The notes beneath the pieces were generated by a model that was not told the origin of the DNA, did not search any database, and saw nothing but the letters and a program-made list of their open reading frames with translations. Made by a program: the position numbers and the translations under genes. From the NCBI GenBank assembly GCA_023394255.1, contig JAEXAZ010000149.1, positions 1-10,210 of the forward strand: 10,210 nt of DNA, in the 5' to 3' direction. Below are positions 7,072 to 10,210 of the stretch, piece after piece. This DNA comes from Bacillota bacterium (GTDB lineage: Bacteria; Bacillota; Clostridia; Oscillospirales; Ruminococcaceae). Position 1 is the first letter of the stretch, and every line of letters begins with the position of its first letter.

Positions 7072-7677
7072 TCAATCACTCACTTTTTGAATTAATTTTT
7101 TCATGTTTTTCGTTTGGCATTTCGCAGCCGTTACAATACAGGATAATTCCGCACGGGCTTTCTCCACATTGTCATTGATGATCACATAATCGTATTCCAT
7201 TGCATGCCGCATTTCCTCACGGGCCGTGTTTAACCGCATTTCCACAACAGCCGGAGGCTCGGTGCCCCGATTGGTCAGCCGCCTTCGCAAAACCTCAAAA
7301 GAAGGGGGCAGCACAAAAATAAATACCGCGTCGGGAAATGTTTTTTTGATTTTCATCGCTCCCTGAACCTCGATTTCCAAAAAGACATCCAGCCCCTCCA
7401 TCAGGTGCTTTTCCACTTCCGCCCGGGGGGTGCCGTAATAGTTGCCGCTGTATTGCGCATATTCCAGAAGGCCGCAGTTCGCGATCAGGGCTTCAAACTG
7501 TTTCGTACCGAGAAAGTGGTATTCCACCCCTTCCGTCTCGCCGGGCCTGGGAGCACGCGTTGTGGCGGAAACCGAAAGCACCGCATTGTCATGCGCTTTC
7601 AGGTAAGGTCCCAAAATCGTCCCCTTGCCTACTCCGGAAGGGCCGGAATAGACATAAAGCATGCCGGTTTTACTCAT
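7072..7677 (-). CDS. gmk: Guanylate kinase
   Basis: The enzyme phosphorylates GMP to GDP with ATP, feeding GTP, dGTP and (p)ppGpp pools. From the ATG at 7677 it has 201 residues, the usual size. The P-loop GPSGVGKGT is at 12-20, the GMP-binding SATTRAPRPGE at 37-47 with EYHF next, NYYGT at 79-83, EIEVQGA at 101-107, the lid RLTNRGTE at 133-140 and EYDYVIIND at 161-169. An in-frame extension to 7722 exists, but those 15 residues are encoded inside remA and are not gmk-like. The chosen ATG overlaps the remA stop (ATGAGTAA) and has GAGG 9 bases upstream. This 8-base overlap suggests translational coupling with remA. The stop codon abuts rpoZ. Confidence 0.97.
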   Translation of the reverse strand: MSKTGMLYVYSGPSGVGKGTILGPYLKAHDNAVLSVSATTRAPRPGETEGVEYHFLGTKQFEALIANCGLLEYAQYSGNYYGTPRAEVEKHLMEGLDVFLEIEVQGAMKIKKTFPDAVFIFVLPPSFEVLRRRLTNRGTEPPAVVEMRLNTAREEMRHAMEYDYVIINDNVEKARAELSCIVTAAKCQTKNMKKLIQKVSD

Positions 7678-7933
7678 CCTCTTCAACCTCATCATCGTCC
7701 TCGTCCACCAGACGGTTTGCAACTGTTTCCGGCTGCACAGCTGAAAGGATCACGTGGTCGGAATCGGTGATGATCACCGCGCGGGTGCGTCTGCCGTATG
7801 TCGCGTCCACCAGCGTTCCCCGGTCACGGGCGTCCTGGATAATACGCTTGATCGGGGCGGATTCCGGGCTGACAATTGCGACCAGCCGGTTTGCGCAGAC
7901 CATATTGCCAAAACCGATATTAATCAATTTCAT
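7670..7933 (-). CDS. remA: RemA family extracellular matrix regulatory protein (DUF370)
   Basis: The product is a small DNA-binding protein. In Bacillus subtilis RemA activates biofilm matrix operons and osmoprotection genes; in clostridia its targets are less well known. The 87 residues are near identical to the family consensus as I recall it: KLINIGFGN at 2-10, ANRLVAIVSPESAPIKRII at 14-32, DARDRG at 34-39, and DATYGRRTRAVIITDSDHVI at 43-62, then SAVQPETVANRL at 64-75. After residue 76 the protein ends in a strongly acidic tail, 10 of the last 11 residues being Asp or Glu. The ATG at 7933 follows AGGAGG that overlaps the yicC stop. The gene sits in the usual yicC-remA-gmk order and its last 8 bases overlap the gmk start. 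Confidence 0.97.
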   Translation of the reverse strand: MKLINIGFGNMVCANRLVAIVSPESAPIKRIIQDARDRGTLVDATYGRRTRAVIITDSDHVILSAVQPETVANRLVDEDDDEVEEDE

Positions 7934-7944
7934 GACGCATCCTC

Positions 7945-8823
7945 CTACTCAATATTCTGAATCTGCTCGCGGATTTTCTCAACTTCGCTTTTCATGTCAA
8001 CCACAATCTGCGCAATGGAAACATCCTGCGCTTTGGAGCCTATGGTGTTTACCTCGCGATTGATTTCCTGCACCAGAAAGTCCAGTTTCCGCCCGACAGG
8101 CTCATCGTGGGTGAGGATGTCCCGGAACTGCGCAATGTGGCTGGAGAGACGGACGGTTTCCTCATCCACCGCAATCCGGTCGGCAAAGATGGCAGCTTCC
8201 GTGATGACGCGCGCCTCATCGATCTGGCGGTCCGCCAGAACTTCCGCAATCTTGGCGGCCAGCCGTTCGCGGTAGGCTTCCACTGTCCGGGGGGACTGTT
8301 CCACGACAACGGCAACCCGGGATTCGATAAACGCCAGCCGGGCCAGAAGATCCGCCTTCAGGCGTTCTCCTTCCACCGTGCGCATGTTCACAAACTTTGC
8401 CACCGCTTCATCCGCAACTGTTTTGACCGCGCTCCAGATGGCTTCCTCATCCTCCGGTTCCTTGCTCACTGTGAATATATCGGCGAAACGGGAAACAGAA
8501 CTCAAAGTCAGGTCATCCTGCAGATGAAATTCATGACCGAGATCACGCAGCGACCGCACATATGCGCCCGCCAGCTCGCGGTTGATTTCCACACTGACAT
8601 TTCCGGCGTCGAAAGACTGGAGGGTAACGCCGACCTCCACCTTGCCGCGCGAAATCAAGCTTTGTATATAGCTTTTCAATTTTTCTTCCACATAGCCGTA
8701 CATGCGCGGCACCCTTGCCGAAAATTCAAAAAAACGGTGATTGACCGACTTTATCTCTACGGTAATATCACGGCCGTCAATCTGCCGCTGGGCGCGCCCG
8801 TAGCCCGTCATACTTCTGATCAT
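7945..8823 (-). CDS. yicC: YicC family endoribonuclease-like protein
   Basis: The YicC/YloC family has been described as endoribonucleases acting in RNA turnover in the cytoplasm. From the ATG at 8823 the product is 292 residues, the family length, and starts with the canonical MIRSMTGYGRAQ. The N-terminal YicC domain contains VEIKSVNHRFFEFSARVPR at about 23-41. The C-terminal DUF1732 part carries GRKLDFLVQEINREVNTIGS (about 244-263) and ends in EKIREQIQNIE, both family hallmarks. A longer form from the ATG at 8844 adds seven residues. I chose 8823 because it has AAAGGCGGT with 7-base spacing and gives the standard N-terminus, while the upstream site is folded into a hairpin. It is the first gene behind the promoter at 8890-8918 and is followed by remA after 11 bases. 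Confidence 0.95.
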   Translation of the reverse strand: MIRSMTGYGRAQRQIDGRDITVEIKSVNHRFFEFSARVPRMYGYVEEKLKSYIQSLISRGKVEVGVTLQSFDAGNVSVEINRELAGAYVRSLRDLGHEFHLQDDLTLSSVSRFADIFTVSKEPEDEEAIWSAVKTVADEAVAKFVNMRTVEGERLKADLLARLAFIESRVAVVVEQSPRTVEAYRERLAAKIAEVLADRQIDEARVITEAAIFADRIAVDEETVRLSSHIAQFRDILTHDEPVGRKLDFLVQEINREVNTIGSKAQDVSIAQIVVDMKSEVEKIREQIQNIE

Positions 8824-8849
8824 GCGCGTTACCGCCTTTATCATTTTTC

Positions 8850-8865
8850 CCCGGCAAAGGCCGGG
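8850..8865 (-). repeat. Short GC-rich inverted repeat in the yicC leader
   Basis: A 6-bp perfect stem, CCCGGC with GCCGGG, has a 4-base loop and lies in the predicted untranslated leader just before the upstream candidate ATG at 8844. On the minus strand it covers the only G-rich Shine-Dalgarno-like stretch available to that ATG. No T-run follows, so it is not a terminator. Confidence 0.5.
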
Positions 8866-8889
8866 AATTCCGCTGTTCTATATCTTCTT

Positions 8890-8918
8890 ATTTTATATGA
8901 AATCTGCCGTTTTGTCAA
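8890..8918 (-). promoter_or_regulatory. Sigma-A promoter of the yicC-remA-gmk-rpoZ operon
   Basis: On the minus strand a perfect -35 box TTGACA (8918-8913) is separated by exactly 17 bases from the -10 box TAAAAT (8895-8890), five of six matches to TATAAT. The spacer and flanks are AT-rich compared with the surrounding coding DNA. Transcription should start near 8883, giving a leader of about 60 bases before the yicC ATG at 8823. It lies downstream of the terminator of the preceding gene, so it probably drives the whole block down to rsmB. Confidence 0.75.
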
Positions 8919-8982
8919 TTTCTGCATTGTAAATCCAGGCCATACGGTCTATGAATCAAAGACATACGCACATCCGGGGTAG

Positions 8983-9013
8983 GAAAAGTCCCTCACCCGT
9001 CAGGTGAGGGACT
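8983..9013 (-). terminator. Intrinsic terminator after the carboxyltransferase gene
   Basis: On the minus strand an 11-bp perfect stem, AGTCCCTCACC paired with GGTGAGGGACT (9013-9003 and 8997-8987), encloses the 5-base loop TGACG and runs into a short T-run (TTTT including the stem end). It begins 14 bases after the stop codon at 9028. On the plus strand the stem is followed by A residues, so it fits only minus-strand termination. Confidence 0.85.
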
Positions 9014-9027
9014 GAAAAAATTCAAAT

Positions 9028-10210
9028 TTAAGCCGGATGGACTTTATTTTCCTTGTCGGCGTGTTTTCCGTCGACACCGTATTTTCGATTCTTGCGGGAT
9101 TCGAAGAATTTCGGCGCCACCTGCGGGAACATCGCCATCGTCAGCACGTCCTCGTCCTGTTCAAGGTATTCCTGCGGGAATTCCGCACGGAACTTATCCA
9201 GTTCCGGAGCAATCAGGTCTGCCGGGCGGCAGTCGATCGGCTGTTCGTCGCCAAGGATCTGTTTGCGGAATTCCGGAGAAATCGGGGCGGGCGTTCTGCC
9301 GTACTCCCCTTTGACCAGGCCGCGGAACTCCTTGGTGACCATCTTGTAGCGTTCGCCCATGATCACGTTGAACACCGCCTGGGTACCGACGATCTGGGAG
9401 GTCGGGGTGACCAGCGGAGGATAGCCGGAATCCTTGCGGACGTTGGGGATTTCCTTCAGCACATCCTCAAACTGGTCTTCCTTGCCAGCCTGCTTGAGCT
9501 GGGAGACCAGGTTGGACAGCATGCCGCCGGGGACCTGATAAAGCAGGGTGTTGGCGTCCACGCCCATGACCTTTGGCGAGAGCAGCCCGTTGTCCAGATA
9601 CTTCTGGCGCAGCTTGGCAAAGTGCGCACGGACAACATCCAGTTTTTTAAGGTCAAGCCCGGTATCGTACGGGGTCCCCTGCAGAGCGGCAACCATCGAC
9701 TCCGTCGCCGGATGAGAAGTACCCAACGCCAGAGGGGACATCGCGGTGTCGATGATATCGACGCCAGCCTCAATCGCCTTCAGGCAGGACATGGAGGCCA
9801 GGCCCGAGGTGTAGTGGGTGTGCAGGTTAACCGGAATTTTCAGCTGGCTCTTCAGCGCGGTTACCAGTTCGGTGGCAACCGTAGGATTGATGAGCCCCGC
9901 CATATCCTTAATGCAGATGGAATCCGCCCCGGCGCTTTCCAGCTGTTTGGCATAGTTGACGAAATAGTCCACATTATGCACCGGGCTGGTGGTATAGGAG
10001 ATCGCCGCCTGCATGTGGGCACCCATCTTTTTGGTCGCTTTAATTGCGGTTTCGAGATTGCGGATATCGTTCAGCGCATCAAAGATACGAATGATATCGA
10101 TTCCGTTGTCAACCGATTTCTGAACAAAATATTCAACCGCGTCATCCGCGTAATGGCGGTAACCGAGCATATTCTGCCCGCGGAACAGCATCTGCAGCTT
10201 GGTGTTCGGC
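9028..10210 (-). CDS. Oxaloacetate decarboxylase alpha / pyruvate carboxylase subunit B-type carboxyltransferase (partial, 5' end missing)
   Basis: The frame is open across the right edge, giving the last 393 residues of a protein that in related bacteria is about 460 long. The visible part starts PNTKLQM and continues LFRGQNMLGYRHYADD, the signature of the transcarboxylase 5S / OadA / PycB family. The TIM-barrel active site is present: CIKDMAGL, whose lysine (codon at 9907-9909) is the carbamylated metal ligand, and LHTHYTSG with two metal-binding histidines. These enzymes move the carboxyl group between a 2-oxoacid and biotin. After the post-barrel domain (GYPPLVTPTSQIVGTQAVFN, then GEYGRTPAPI) the protein stops in a charged tail, without a biotinyl domain or an MKM motif, so biotin must sit on a separate carrier protein. 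Whether it serves sodium-pumping oxaloacetate decarboxylase or pyruvate carboxylase cannot be told without the upstream genes. An intrinsic terminator follows. Confidence 0.93.
   Translation of the reverse strand, partial: PNTKLQMLFRGQNMLGYRHYADDAVEYFVQKSVDNGIDIIRIFDALNDIRNLETAIKATKKMGAHMQAAISYTTSPVHNVDYFVNYAKQLESAGADSICIKDMAGLINPTVATELVTALKSQLKIPVNLHTHYTSGLASMSCLKAIEAGVDIIDTAMSPLALGTSHPATESMVAALQGTPYDTGLDLKKLDVVRAHFAKLRQKYLDNGLLSPKVMGVDANTLLYQVPGGMLSNLVSQLKQAGKEDQFEDVLKEIPNVRKDSGYPPLVTPTSQIVGTQAVFNVIMGERYKMVTKEFRGLVKGEYGRTPAPISPEFRKQILGDEQPIDCRPADLIAPELDKFRAEFPQEYLEQDEDVLTMAMFPQVAPKFFESRKNRKYGVDGKHADKENKVHPA

Noticed and set aside
7678..7722. A 15-residue N-terminal extension of guanylate kinase
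   Set aside because: The residues lie within remA, are not gmk-like, and the ATG at 7677 gives the standard length and has a spaced GAGG.
8107..8982. A 291-codon plus-strand open frame opposite yicC, extending over the promoter
   Set aside because: It is an antisense shadow of yicC that continues by chance into the AT-rich spacer.

Overview
The window looks like an ordinary stretch of housekeeping chromosome from a moderately GC-rich, low-G+C-phylum (Firmicutes/Bacillota) bacterium. It most resembles the class Clostridia, probably the Oscillospiraceae/Ruminococcaceae side. This rests on gene order (yicC-remA-gmk-rpoZ-coaBC-priA-def-fmt-rsmB, the arrangement also known from Bacillus and clostridia), on a remA gene, on a YugP-type peptidase between fmt and rsmB, and on a biotin-domain-free oxaloacetate decarboxylase/pyruvate carboxylase-type carboxyltransferase. 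No species can be named from the sequence. No mobile element, CRISPR array, tRNA, rRNA or convincing undescribed system was found.

All genes lie on the minus strand, so transcription runs from high to low coordinates. The right end (9028-10210) holds the 3' two thirds or more of a carboxyltransferase subunit, closed by an 11-bp intrinsic terminator at 8983-9013. The spacer that follows carries a near-consensus sigma-A promoter (TTGACA, 17 bp, TAAAAT) that should start the long operon. The operon runs: yicC (RNase-like), remA (matrix/biofilm regulator), gmk (guanylate kinase), rpoZ (RNA polymerase omega), a hairpin with a T-run, coaBC (coenzyme A synthesis), priA (replication restart helicase), a small membrane-anchored DUF2500-type protein, def (peptide deformylase), fmt (Met-tRNA formyltransferase), a YugP-like membrane zinc peptidase, and rsmB (16S rRNA m5C methyltransferase). 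rsmB runs off the left edge.

The genes are tightly packed. remA and gmk overlap by 8 bases, rpoZ starts next to the gmk stop, and priA starts 15 bases after coaBC. The operon combines nucleotide supply (gmk), transcription (rpoZ), cofactor supply (coaBC), replication restart (priA) and the start of translation (def and fmt act on the same formyl-methionine cycle; rsmB modifies the ribosome). The less usual details are the DUF2500-type gene between priA and def, a hairpin with two mutually exclusive pairings between rpoZ and coaBC, non-ATG starts for priA (TTG) and the DUF2500 gene (GTG), and a DEEQ instead of DEEH helicase motif in PriA. There is no gene-free stretch over 300 bases; the longest spacer, 8824-9027, holds the promoter, a hairpin and the terminator.
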